A stretch of 64,000 nucleotides of DNA. It comes from Pezicula radicicola. Its lineage: Eukaryota; Ascomycota; Leotiomycetes; Helotiales; Dermateaceae. A program made the translations under genes and the position numbers. Under the pieces are notes generated by a model. The model made no database searches, was not told the origin of the DNA, and saw only the letters and a list, made by a program, of their open reading frames with translations. Below, one piece after another: positions 46,496-57,188 of the stretch. The first letter of the stretch is position 1. The number at the start of each line of letters is the position of its first letter. The stretch is from NCBI GenBank assembly GCA_003008705.1, contig PDUO01000006.1, positions 877,295 through 941,294 of the forward strand, read 5' to 3'.

Positions 46496-48275
46496 TCATG
46501 TAGTATAACAAAAAGCCTCGTTCTCCTTATCCGTTAAATCAAGCCAATCATTCTCACCTCTTGCTTCACTAATCTCCGTTGCCCTGCTCCAATTACTACT
46601 CATGCACACCCAACCATAAGTCAAAACAAGCACGATGGCAACGACATAACAAACGATCATCGCCACTGTTCCGCCCGTGTATGCCGGAGCTTGATAACTG
46701 AGGAAGGTTTGAGGTCCGATGATGTTTCCAATAGCCCAGGAAACGTAGAAGAAGGCGAAGAGGAAGAGCTTCTTAGTGTGTCCGGCTACATTAGCTTGGT
46801 ATATGGAAACTAGTGTAACATAGGGTGCCCAGTATGTGTAGAGGATGTAGAGACCAATTAGCTGACCGGCTAGATTGGTACGAGGGAGCGTGTAGCAGAT
46901 GATTGCGCCAATGAGTGGGAGTAGGATACTGCCTGCTACTATCACTGTCCTGTACTTCCTTGTCGTGGCCGCGAAGTAGCTTAACGCAATGCCAGAGAGC
47001 GTACTCATTGCCCCGGGAGGCATAGCTAGTAAAGCGGTCTTCTCGTTATCGAATCCAAGACCTTGGATTATGAGTGTGTTAAAAGTCGTGAGCCCGCCAT
47101 TGGGAACTTGGAGGGCAATAATTGAGAACCAGATTAGCCAGGTCTTGATATCGAGCAAGGCTTCAATAATCTGAGACTTTTTGAAAGAGCGTGATTCGAG
47201 ACCGGTATTGTCTGTTGCTTTGCGGGCTATGAGCATATATTTCTCACGCTCGGAGAGCCATCTTGCTTCGAGCGGGTTGTTTGGCCTGTGGAATGACCAT
47301 TAGAAAAGCAGCCATTCAAAGCCGGATCTCTAGGAATTTGCTCACAGATAGAAGAATACAACCAACGACCATAGGATTGTGAAAGCGCCTAAGGTTAAAA
47401 ATATGATTTTCCATGCCGGAAAACTTCCGTGATGGTAACCTAGTACTTGTAAGTTGTTGTCGAGTAAGGAGGCTTGCAGATAGACTTACTAACTGCCCAA
47501 GCCACAAACCCGTTTAGAATTGGAGCAATAACATTAAGAATAATTGCATTCCTAGCTGGCTGTTCATTGGGTTTGTACCACATTGCCACAAGCATTGTCA
47601 CAGCTGGAATAAGAAGTGCTTCAAATCCTCCAAGGAGGAATCGGCACACGAAAAGTCCACCGAAACCGGTACAGGCCGCCATGCACATTTCAAGTATACC
47701 CCAGCACAAGACATTGAAGGCGAAATAGTTGACCGGAGGAAATCTTCATCAATGCTGTCAGTTTTGAGGTTTCTGGGATTTGAAGAGTTGAAGAGTTGAA
47801 GAGTTGACCTACTTTTGGAGACAATATGCAGAAGGACCCATGAAGGCTAGCCCACCAAAGAAAGGTGCTGACCCAACCCATGAATAATCCTGTCCAATAA
47901 GTTTTAGATCTGTTTTTAAGTTGTAAATTGCAGCTGCGGAGATAGCAGTTTTATCGAGCCCCGAAAGTGTTGCACAAACAAAAAGCTATCTCAGGTCAGC
48001 TACATCTGATGAACTATTATTAGAGAAAGGTAACTTACAATCGGGATGATGCGCCAATCAACCCTTCGCATCAATTTCTTGTCCTCAGCTATTGTCCAAC
48101 TCTCTTCGGTCCCTACAGCATCAATGTTGTTCGCTAAGATCTGTGCTGCAATATCCACCTCTTTCGCCCGTCCAGCTTTCACAGCTTTGAGAGCTTCAAC
48201 GGCTTCAACTGCTGGCACAGCGGTAATATCTGAGACTGCTTGAGTCATCTTTTCCTGGTCTTGAACTTCGGACAT
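46496..48275 (-). CDS. MFS anion:cation symporter, DAL5/allantoate-permease type
   Basis: Five exons (48275-48039, 47985-47813, 47743-47490, 47439-47346, 47285-46496) give 515 residues, all phases consistent. Twelve helices. Signatures of the ACS family: RRVDWRIIPI just before helix 1, SGLDKTAISAAAIYNLKTDL, SWVGSAPFFGG, VCRFLLGGFEALLIPAVTML, MWYKPNEQPARN, and C-half WAIGNIIGPQTFLSYQAP. Members import allantoate, nicotinate, pantothenate, tartrate or other carboxylates; the substrate here is not readable. The N-terminus has a Val/Ala/Glu-rich repeat-like stretch. Shares its promoter region with the divergent aldolase gene, which suggests uptake and breakdown of one carboxylate (inference). Confidence 0.92.
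47782..47808. repeat. 9-bp tandem repeat in an intron
   Basis: Three copies of TGAAGAGTT lie inside the second intron of the DAL5-type transporter. Confidence 0.8.
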
Positions 48276-49042
48276 TTCGAATCGATGCTCAATGCTTATG
48301 CTGCTCTGTGAACATTGATGACAAGACGTCGACACAATATTTTTCAACACTTGTTAAATTATATCTGCATCGAGACTTACCATCAAGCATCGGCTACATA
48401 TCCGCCGGCATCTCCAACATCGAGTATATGGCAAGATAAGATGCCCACCCCACTTACAATTCTTATCAACGGCCATCTTGCAGCAGATCGACGGTACTTG
48501 GAGTAGTCGGGAGACTTGACCTGAAGGACCAAGACAGGAATACTCTACAGCCTCATCACGCCTCGATTAACACGAGACTGAGGCTTGGAGTTGGGGGAAA
48601 TGGTGAGGTGGGTACTTGTAAGAGTGTGCTTCTTCATGATGGAAAAAAGGGGGGTGACGATGGGATGGCTTCATAAGCGAGCTACACACGTCACTAATTC
48701 ACAAGTGGGTTAGTGTCTATTACGGCGAAGTCAATTTATGCGGACACGGCGGCCATGTGAGAACCCAAGCTCTAATTCCAACGACCTGGTTACATCTAGA
48801 ACTATCCTGTGGAGTGAGATGCGGCGAAGGCGCGAGTTTTCCCCAAAGATGGGACGAGATCTATTGCCCGTCAAAGAGATGACCCAGAGCTGTCTTGGCT
48901 GGTGTTGCAAAACAAATCTTCACATCATCACGGTAAGGGAAGAGTAACGAAAGGTACAGGCACTGCAGACTGGTAGGCTTGCACGAACTATTTTCCTTCC
49001 AGCTTACACATATACTATACTGTTCAATTTGCAACTACAGTG
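48276..49042. promoter_or_regulatory. Shared divergent promoter, transporter and aldolase
   Basis: 767 bases between divergent starts of the transporter and the aldolase. A possible operator is not identified. Short open frames within are not coding. Confidence 0.45.
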
Positions 49043-50263
49043 ATGGCAAGAGTACTCCCAAAAGGCATCTACACGCCTCTTCCAACCTTCTTTCAAGAAG
49101 GCACGGAAGACTTGGATCTTGTTGCGTTCAAGAGGCATGTTAAATGTAAGCATACTCCAGATGTATTCACTGTATCTTACTGAAAGAAGTCTGTACAGTC
49201 ACAGCAGGTGCAGGAACAATACCAGTGGTCTCAGGGACTATGGGTGAAGCTCCTCATCTTGTAAGAGAACAACACCAATTCCCAAGCATCAATGCATAGG
49301 TAGCTAACGATATCCCCAGAACTCTGCAGAACGAACTTCTCTCATAATAGCCGCCCGCGAAGCTCTCGACGAAATCAAATTGACCTCCGTACCTATAATC
49401 GCAGGCATCGGTGCAACGAGCACGAGGGAATCCATGCAATTATCGAAAGACGCAGCAGCGGCAGGAGCAGATTTTGCAATTGCTATCCCACCTGGATACT
49501 ATGCTGGAGCACTGATGGCAGACATGGCTTCAATAAAGAGTTTCTTCGTGGATATCGCAGCGGCATCTCCAATTCCAGTCATGATGTATAACTTCCCGGC
49601 TGTTTCTGGAGGCGTCGATATGGACAGCGAATTCATTGTTGATATTGCAAAGAGTGCACCAAATATGTGTGGAGTTAAGCTTACTTGTGCGGGTGTTGGG
49701 AAGCTCACTAGAATTACCGCCGCTGTTGATGACGCTGCATTTGAGGAGAAGTACCCTCGGAAAGTGAAGACTGCACCTTTTCTGGTGATTGACGGTTTTA
49801 TCGACTTCCTCCTCCCATCTATGGCATCTGGTTCTTCCGGTGCTATTACTGGCCTAGCTAATTTTGCTCCGGTATGTTTCTTCGCTCTTTTCTGTATTGA
49901 CTCCATACCTAATGGATTCACAGAGAACCTGCGTCAAACTCTGGGAATTATGCCAAGCCGTGCCAGGAACAGGATCTTACAAAGAAGCACAAGTAGTACA
50001 AAATTTAATTTCAAACGCTGATGGTGTGGCAATCAAAATCGGGGTAAGACTCTAGCTATCGGTGAAATTTTCAAGTGAAATCTAACATTTAAATGTAGAT
50101 TGCTGGCATGAAGATGCTTCTGACTCGCACATTCGGCTATGGAGGCAAGCCCAGGCGTCCGTTGCTACCAATGGCAGATGAGAGAGGAGACAAGGTAATG
50201 GCCGAGCCTTTTATCAAGGCGTTAATGGATTTCGAGGCCAAGTTAGCTGCCGGGGAGTCATAG
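49043..50263 (+). CDS. DapA-family aldolase (2-keto-3-deoxy / 4-hydroxy-2-oxoglutarate type)
   Basis: Class I (Schiff-base) TIM-barrel aldolase of the dihydrodipicolinate-synthase family. Five exons (49043-49145, 49199-49260, 49320-49871, 49924-50043, 50099-50263) give 333 residues. Visible: GIYTPLPTFF at the N-terminus, VSGTMGEAPHL (phosphate or carboxylate-binding GxxGE loop), MYNFPAVSGGVD with catalytic Tyr145, and GVKLTC with the Schiff-base Lys175, followed by TGLANFAP. Fungal relatives include L-threo-3-deoxy-hexulosonate aldolase of galacturonate catabolism and 4-hydroxy-2-oxoglutarate aldolases; the fungal YNFP and GVKLTC context favours a catabolic, pyruvate-releasing role rather than lysine synthesis, which fungi lack. 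Divergent from an organic-anion transporter. Intact. Confidence 0.88.
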
Positions 50264-50935
50264 ACAACAAATATGGACATATCCACGACTCTTTTATATT
50301 TCAAGCATATGTTGTGACTTGATTATCTATTCGTCAGCCATTTTTCTGCTCACAGTCCTCCCGTTTACCCATTAGCCAGTCTCGGAAAGGTCGATATTCC
50401 CAAAGATAATTCGATGGTTGGGAGGAGTTCGTTACTCATGGAACGCTCTGATATTCACAACGGGAACAAGCCCGACGGGTAAATATAGCTGACACTTTTC
50501 ATTAGAATGCCGTGATAGGTTCACTTCACTGACCTGGAGACTTGCATTCCGAGTGTGTGGTTAAAACTGGCTGGTATCTTATCGCGCGTCATCCCACTCT
50601 CGTGGCATATTCTTTCTTCATCAGTCCAACGAAGGACTGATGGGACACCACGGCGGGCAACTGTATATGCAAGTCACGGGCTGTGTTCTTTGAACGGGTC
50701 ATCATTTGACTGATAACTTCGCCGTTTTGTTTTCTCTGCCGCCTTTCATACGAGCACAAGTGTCGCAAGGTTCGATGCAACAAATGTGACTGATCGGAGG
50801 AGGATTTGCCGTTAATTGTCATGGTTGTTTGGCGTTGAGGTTATTTACACCTCATCTCTCCCATTTTCAAGCAATCGTCTACTGCTGATTTCTTTGTCTG
50901 TATATCTGTATCAACTAGCAAGTCGTTTCAACAAA
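50264..50935. other. Intergenic spacer
   Basis: About 670 bases with the 3' end of the aldolase gene and the promoter of the dioxygenase. No feature stands out. Confidence 0.5.
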
Positions 50936-52084
50936 ATGCCAAGTACTATCGATACCCCAGACACAAAGAAGGATGGACCTCTCTTCCCAGATTACCTCCG
51001 TGAGTATCCCAAAAACCTTGCCCACAGAAGACTCGCTTATACATGTTCCCTAGCTCATTATGACCCTCTGGAGAAAGTTGATATGGTCGGCCCCTTCGAG
51101 CACTTAGACCCAGGTCACCGTGCCGATCCAGCAAAACCAAACCTCCTCGCAACAGCCACTAAAGTTGTCGACCTAAGCCCCTGGTGTGGTACCGAACTAC
51201 AAGGTGTACAGCTCACCTCGCTCAACTCGGCGGGCCTAGATGAACTTGCACTTCTAACAGCTGAACGCGGCTGCGTTGTCTTCCGGGACCAAAATGACTT
51301 CGTTAATGCAGGCTTCGAAGCACAGAAGAAAATAGCCAGCCATTTCGGACCATTACATGTACATGGATGGATGCCACACCCCGAGAAAGGACCAGCCGAA
51401 TTCGTCATCGTCTACGATTCCAAAGACGACCTAAGAATCCGGAAGTCATGGGCAAGAAAGAATCCCATCCAATTCCACGTCGATCAGTCTCCGGAAGCCC
51501 AACCACCAGGATTGACTTTCTTTGCTATGCTAGAATCACCATCGGGTGTTGGTGGGGATACCATCATTGCCAACACAAGTAGAGCATTCACCAAACTCTC
51601 ACCTCGTTTCCGTAAACGACTGGAGGGATTAACAGCAGTCCACACAACCGCCAACGCCGTATCCCGCGAAGTCCGGGACAACGGTGAAAAGTCCGTTCTT
51701 CGACGTCCCATAACCCGCTCTATCCATCCAGTAATAACCAAACATCCAGTAACAGGTGCAAAAAACCTGTTCGTAAATTCCTCATATACACAGAGTATTG
51801 TGGGATTCGATGATGATGAATCGGATTACTTATTGAAGTTTTTGTTTGATCATATTAATAGAGGTCATGATTTTAGTTGTAGGGTTAGGTATGAGGCCGG
51901 TACGGTTGTGGTTTGGGACCAGAGGGTTACGCAGCATAGTCAGACGCTGGATTATCCAGTTGGGGAGAGGAGACATGCTTTTAGGTTGACGCCGTTGGGT
52001 GGGGTGCCGATTCCGAGTTCTATTGAAGATGATGATGGGGAGTGTTGGAAGGAGGAGGATAGGGAGATGTTGGGGTTGTGTTGA
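50936..52084 (+). CDS. TauD-type Fe(II)/2-oxoglutarate dioxygenase
   Basis: Single exon, 382 residues. TauD/TfdA superfamily: the facial triad is His181-x-Asp183 (FHVDQS) and His333 (TQHSQTLDY), with the 2-oxoglutarate-binding arginine in ERRHAFRLTP (about residues 345-349). Other marks: CVVFRDQND, IASHFGPLHVHGWMPHPEKG, and SGVGGDTIIANTSRAFTKLS. Fungal members oxidise taurine and alkyl sulfonates, alpha-amino or aryloxy compounds, or act in secondary pathways. The frame remains open upstream to 50816, but the ATG at 50936 in an AACAAAATG context is the best start. Intronless, unlike its neighbours. Convergent with the hydrolase at 52335. Confidence 0.9.
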   Translation: MPSTIDTPDTKKDGPLFPDYLREYPKNLAHRRLAYTCSLAHYDPLEKVDMVGPFEHLDPGHRADPAKPNLLATATKVVDLSPWCGTELQGVQLTSLNSAGLDELALLTAERGCVVFRDQNDFVNAGFEAQKKIASHFGPLHVHGWMPHPEKGPAEFVIVYDSKDDLRIRKSWARKNPIQFHVDQSPEAQPPGLTFFAMLESPSGVGGDTIIANTSRAFTKLSPRFRKRLEGLTAVHTTANAVSREVRDNGEKSVLRRPITRSIHPVITKHPVTGAKNLFVNSSYTQSIVGFDDDESDYLLKFLFDHINRGHDFSCRVRYEAGTVVVWDQRVTQHSQTLDYPVGERRHAFRLTPLGGVPIPSSIEDDDGECWKEEDREMLGLC

Positions 52085-52334
52085 GGATGAGGACTCAGCA
52101 GTGCTATGGAGGTGCTATCGTAGCAGGTAGCTCTATGATAAATCGGAATTCTTGCAACGCTCCATTTTATCACATCAGATGCTTAGACGTTACAAATATG
52201 AGAGAGCTCATTGAGATGAGATATCAAGGCACTGCTATGAAGATGATAATCCCTAATAGTGAACATGTTTTGATTCTTCGCAGTGCAATGCCATCCCATG
52301 CCAACCTCAGTCATCTTATTCACAACCTACATAG

Positions 52335-53693
52335 TCAACTCCTCTCATCCAAAAACTCCAACACCAACTTATCAAACCTCACCGGATCCTCCCAATAACA
52401 CCAATGACCACCCCACTCAACAACAACACCCCTAGCCATCTTCTCGCCCTCAGAAGACCCCTGATTCACAAAATCCACAACAGCTATAGGACCCGCAGCA
52501 GGAAAACACCCACTCCTACTGCTCGCCACAACCAAAACCTTCGTCTTACTCTTACTACCAGTTCCGAAATTGGCAGGGATACTATACCGCCAATCCAATG
52601 CCGTATGATCAGCCATAAGTCTTCCATACCATTCTGAATTGCCCTTCATCGCTTCAGCTAGAAAGAAAGCTTCATCTTCATTTGCTTCGGTTGAACCTGC
52701 TGTGATTTTATCACCTGGTTGTGGGTGTGAGCGGTAAGATAGGCAGCCTGCGATAGTGCCTTTGTGTGCTGTTTCTGGGGATAGAGCAAGGGTTGCTTGG
52801 AGAGCTGCGACTGCAGCTGAGGAGTTCATTCCTCGGTTGCAAAAGCGTGAATCCCAACCGTCTAGGGTTGAGTTTTGGAGCGGTGATTGATCTACGAAGA
52901 TCATGTGTGAGAATGGTGCTGTGGTGAATAGTTCTGCGTAACACCTGTAGATGCCTTAGACTCTTGCTCTGTTTGAAAATGCGCCAGTCTAAAGGATAAT
53001 AAGACATAAATAGCGAATGAAACAGCTTTCGCATGGAAACTTCTGATGTCAAAGAGATCCATAAAGCCTCTTAAATCCGCAATCCTCGAAGCCTAACTAT
53101 AGATTCAAGCTTTTGGTCTATGACATGCTTCATCCTTGTAAGTAATAGCAATACTCCAAGGATCGCAGCTTCCAAAAAGCCCTAACGAGCTACAACTAAA
53201 ACAGCAAACACAAACATAAGTACCCCAAACAAAATCATTAGCCATAAGAAAATATATGAAAACCAATCAAAAAGAAAAACAATCAGAAGAAAAATATATA
53301 TAAATACCACAAAATAGCACACCCCAAACTCCCCCCAATAACCCTAACACTCTCATCCTTCTCCAATCCCAACTGAACAAGCAACTCCCTCAAATCCATA
53401 GCCAACCTACTAACATGAAATCCATGCCTTGGCTTATCACTCTCTCCATGACCCCTCAAATCAGGAGCATAAACCCTATATTTCTTTGCCAGAGCAGGAA
53501 TATTCCTCTTCCATACTTGAGAAGAGCCTGTAAATCCATGTAGCTGTATATTTGTACACTCGATTAATTTGGGGGCTAGAATGGAGGGGTTGAAGTGGGG
53601 TGCGGTACGTACGAGGATTAGTGGTGGAGAGGGAGGATCACCGTGAGTTTGGTAGGCTATTGAGATACCATCATTTGTGGTGAAGTGTTCCAT
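52335..53693 (-). CDS. Alpha/beta hydrolase
   Basis: Three exons (53693-53613, 53543-53308, 52944-52335) give 308 residues. Classical alpha/beta-hydrolase fold: oxyanion segment LHGFTGSSQVW created by the first splice, YAPDLRGHGESDKP, the nucleophile elbow GGSLG with Ser99, and the C-terminal histidine in EWGGHWCYWED. An acid residue is expected around the CFPAAGPIAVVD segment. No signal peptide, so probably cytosolic. The second intron (53307-52945, 363 nt) is much longer than others in the window and may hide an unrecognised exon. Substrate unknown; its neighbours suggest small-molecule ester hydrolysis. Confidence 0.85.
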
Positions 53694-53997
53694 TGTTGTT
53701 GTGGTTTTACTTGTAAAAGTTGAAAGGAGTAAAAGGGGGATTGTAGGGAGGGTGAAAGAGAAGGAGCAAAAGCTGATGTGGACTTCTGTTACATGTGTTG
53801 GGAGAACTTCGGAGAGGGGCAGTTATTCACGTGATAAAATATCGCTTAGCCCCTGAAGCCACGCTTAGCGGAGAAACATTTTCGGCTAACCGATAAACTT
53901 TAAAAACTTCAAAAACTTCAAAAGCTTCAAATCGGTGATCAAACCAGCCAAAAAAAAAAACTTCAACTGTTAAGGTTTTACACCTTAGATACGATAG
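53694..53997. other. Spacer upstream of hydrolase
   Basis: 304 bases. Contains a short AACTTCAAAA tandem motif (about 53893-53930) and the A run that serves as the tRNA terminator. Confidence 0.5.
53951..53960 (-). terminator. Pol III terminator of tRNA-Glu
   Basis: A run of at least ten A on the plus strand is a T run on the transcribed strand, about 40 bases past the tRNA 3' end. It is longer than the T4-T5 minimum used by RNA polymerase III. Confidence 0.65.
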
Positions 53998-54085
53998 TTC
54001 CGTATCGGGGAGTTGAACCCCGCTCTCCTGCGAAACTTCTCAATTGCTTGAAAAGCAGAAATGCTAACCGATACACCAATACGGA
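53998..54085 (-). tRNA. tRNA-Glu (anticodon UUC), with intron
   Basis: A full cloverleaf can be drawn on the minus strand. Acceptor stem TCCGTAT/ATACGGA (7 bp), D-arm GTGTATCGGTTAGCAT, anticodon stem TCTGC/GCAGG (including a G-U pair), anticodon TTC at tRNA positions 34-36 (54052-54050), and T-arm CGGGGTTCAACTCCCCG. A 16-base intron (54048-54033) follows position 37, the canonical place for nuclear tRNA introns. Internal A and B boxes are in the D- and T-arms. CCA is not encoded, as in eukaryotes. Confidence 0.93.
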
Positions 54086-55689
54086 GATGTTTGCTTGTTT
54101 GTTGAGATGAAATAGCTTATTTGACAATATGTATAGCGCATAAGCCCCAAACTTTGATAAAACTTCTATATTTGCCCACGTACAATGAAAAATCACTTTG
54201 ATACTGAATATGTTGCCCGGCGATCACGTGTTTCCCATATTGAAACCATGGCACCGAATATATCTTCATTTTGTCTCTCGCATGGTATGGAAATGTCTTG
54301 TATGCGTAGATCAAGCCACGCACGCTTCATGCATCCAAAATAGTCCATTTTGTATGGTATTCGGGCCGTTTACGATGCCTCCCACTCTGTATATTGAACC
54401 TACTAGTCGGCCTCTCTTCTAGACGGCCAGTACTCACAATTCATTCATTATATGCATATACAATTTCCACTGGTTCGAAGCTCAATAGAATATATATTAC
54501 TCTGAGTTATTAAAACTTGCAATAATACCACGTGCTATAGAAAAGGTGCATCTATAGATCCTGAAGTTTTAGAAGATGTTTTTACCAACTTAGTATACCT
54601 CTATACCCACCTGATGTATATGCTTAGGTACTTTAGCTTGCGGAATAGCTATACCTTGTTTATCTCTAAGTAACGTTTCGCTAACCCTCTAGGGATTGCT
54701 ACTATTACAGGTAAGTCTTAATTAACAGTCATCTAGATATACTTAAGTGTTTCCCCTTATTATTGGTAATTTGATGTTAGCAACAGGTACACCTTTCTGC
54801 TAAATTAATCCAACTATTTACGTGAAAATCCCGCTCGTCCCAGCTTTTGTAAGTCTATTCATCGTTGAAACAAGCACAACTCAGCCAAGTCGCGTTTTCG
54901 TCCCTAACAACCTACTATAAGGTACCTTTCGTAACTCGACAAATCCGGATGTCGCTTAGGCAATTCCGTAGAGGTTTGTTAGTTTAGGCGAGATAGTATT
55001 ATAGCGCTTATCAATCCTCCTTAGACGTCCACCAGTTCTCTTCTTTACACAATTTTCATTGTACCAACTCTTGTAGATCAAGTACTTTTCCGTGCGTAAT
55101 ACTAAGGCAACAAAGCATAGAATAAAAACTCAAGTAACACTACAGCTTTATGGCCCCCTGAGCTAACTTCGATTACGGAGGTATCTCTAGGACAATCTCC
55201 TTACTTCGTACGGAGTAGCGGCCTACGTATCTTTACTACAGTAGCTATTATTATATGCATCAATATCGCCACCTACCTATGAGACTGAAATCTGTCTCAG
55301 CTGAGAAGATATATCGGATATCGATTATGGAGCTAGATTAGTGAGGTTCTCAGATATGACGATTCTCATCGCATCCTTTTTACCATTTTCTAGTACCTAG
55401 CAAAAGTGATGCATCCTACTATGACTTCTATGCTACGGCTACAGATCCTCCCCCAGCTACAATGAATCTCCCTTGGTGTCAATTACATAAGAGAGAAAAA
55501 AAAAAAAAAAAAGAGTCCTAATATCATTTCCATACCATCCCTTTCCCCATTCCTCACCAACAAAATCACACCAACAATCACCAAACCATACATCACATCC
55601 TCCTCACAACGCTCCTCATCCTATCACTAAGCTCAACTCCCAAAAAGCAGTCCCCATTACAGTAACGAACACTTACAATTAACAAAAAA
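54086..55689. other. AT-rich spacer with repeat relics
   Basis: No gene seen. Contains copy B of the dispersed repeat (54221-54390) and an A run of about 18 bases near 55496-55513. Confidence 0.55.
54221..54390 (+). repeat. Dispersed degenerate repeat, copy B
   Basis: See copy A at 44942. The matching blocks ATCACGTG, ATATCTTCATTTTGTCTC, CATTTTGTATGG, TTCGGGCC and TGCCTCCCACT occur in the same order. Confidence 0.6.
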
Positions 55690-56607
55690 TTCTGCAACAA
55701 CGCAATAAGTCTAATCGATACAAATCAAGATTACCAAACACCACTTACACTAGAAGACGGAGATGATACTGTACCGTAGAAGTCGACAATGACTCTCCGG
55801 GGAGCCTGCTGCCCACCTACAACTTTCACAGGACAGCACTGGCTCGATGAACTCTATGCTATCAAGGATAATTGTTTTACTGGATGGAATATGGGATCTG
55901 ATGATATTACTAATGTAAGTAGGCCTTTCTCGCTACCTTCGTATATACATGGATGAAGGATTGTTATAATCATACTGTAGTATGTAAGGTATATACTAAT
56001 ACGGTATATTTTCGAAGTATAGTATCCTATGTACCAATATCTAACAGGTAGAGGCTTCGGTATTCCAGACCAACCATGTAGCGTCCAAGGACAAATTTGC
56101 ACCCAGATCTGTGTCCTAAATGACTTCTTTAAGAAAAGTAGGAAAGGGAAGAGAGATAACGAAATTGATGACATAGAGAATCAACACCCTACCACCAGGT
56201 CTACAGAGCCAGAATCGGAACCAGAACTCCAGTCCAGACAAGGAACAAGTACAAGCACAAATACAACAACGAGCGATTCCTCCGACTCAGAATCCAGCTT
56301 CTCTATCAACCACGTCTCAAATACCAACACCACAGTCATCGATACCATCGAAAGCCATCGGTGGCCACCACGAGGCTATAAATGCGGCGGCAGCATCGCA
56401 ATCCCAGCCTTAGGTTGCTAGGACCTAGTGAATGAAATGAAAGGCAAGATGTTCACAACACCATTCACCAAGGTCTCAGGATCCTGTGAGCTAGCATTCG
56501 GTATAAAGAACGCACTTTTCGTGGGCACTAAGTTCAGTGGAGACAAGATCGCCGAGTTTCTTCAAAATGACATTAAGACTCTCCCTGAGGGCGGCTGTGC
56601 GAATTGA
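55690..56607 (+). pseudogene. Cysteine-rich protein gene, nonsense-disrupted, unknown family
   Basis: A plus-strand coding relic. Blocks in order: FCNNAISLIDTNQDYQTPLT, a TAG at 55777-55779, RGACCPPTTFTGQHWLDEL, KDNCFTGWNMGSDDITN, a likely intron (55915 to 56048, GTAAGT to ACAG) after which the phase no longer fits, then PDQPCSVQGQICTQICVLND. A Ser/Thr/Glu-rich low-complexity stretch follows, then RWPPRGYKCGGSIAIPALGC, TAG at 56419-56421, and in the same frame MFTTPFTKVSGSCELAFGIK to the final stop at 56605-56607. Both TAGs could be former CAG. The cysteine spacing suggests a disulfide-rich extracellular protein, but no family is recognised and the N-terminus is not found. Confidence 0.6.
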
Positions 56608-57188
56608 TGGATGGGTCTCTGGGATCACCTGGAATCCAGGCCCGAATTCTGCGTACACTTTGTGGTTTGGCTTCCACTGTGGGTAGTTCGATTTCAGTGT
56701 AAATAATTGCGGTGAGATATTACATCTTTCCTGTACCATATTATACTTTTGCTAACGATACACCACCAGGGAATAAAGGAGACCCAGGTAGGTAATGGGC
56801 ATTGGATAGTAGTGAGTAGCAAACTGCGTGGTGAGAGTATGGGAGGATATTTATAGGGATCTTGAGGTATCATGGATAGAGTTCATCTGTTCATCGCATG
56901 CAGGTTTGGTGGCTTTGGTCATGGTGATTAGTATCGAGGACGTGACGTGAGATATTAGAACTTAGAAGGGCCTAAACGCAGAGCAAGGGCGCCATGGGAC
57001 GACACTTTTGGAAGCAGGAAGCTTAATGTAACAACGTGGGTGTTTTTATTAAGAGGTTTATACTAGATACTAAAAGATTAAAGATTATCTACAAACTTTT
57101 CTTCTTCTGTTATGCCTTGTCGTATCAACGACCTTTGCGTACATGTCTTATCCTACACGCACAGTGTTGTATTCTTTTGACAAGCTAT
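56608..57188. other. Intergenic spacer
   Basis: About 580 bases, no gene supported. Confidence 0.5.
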
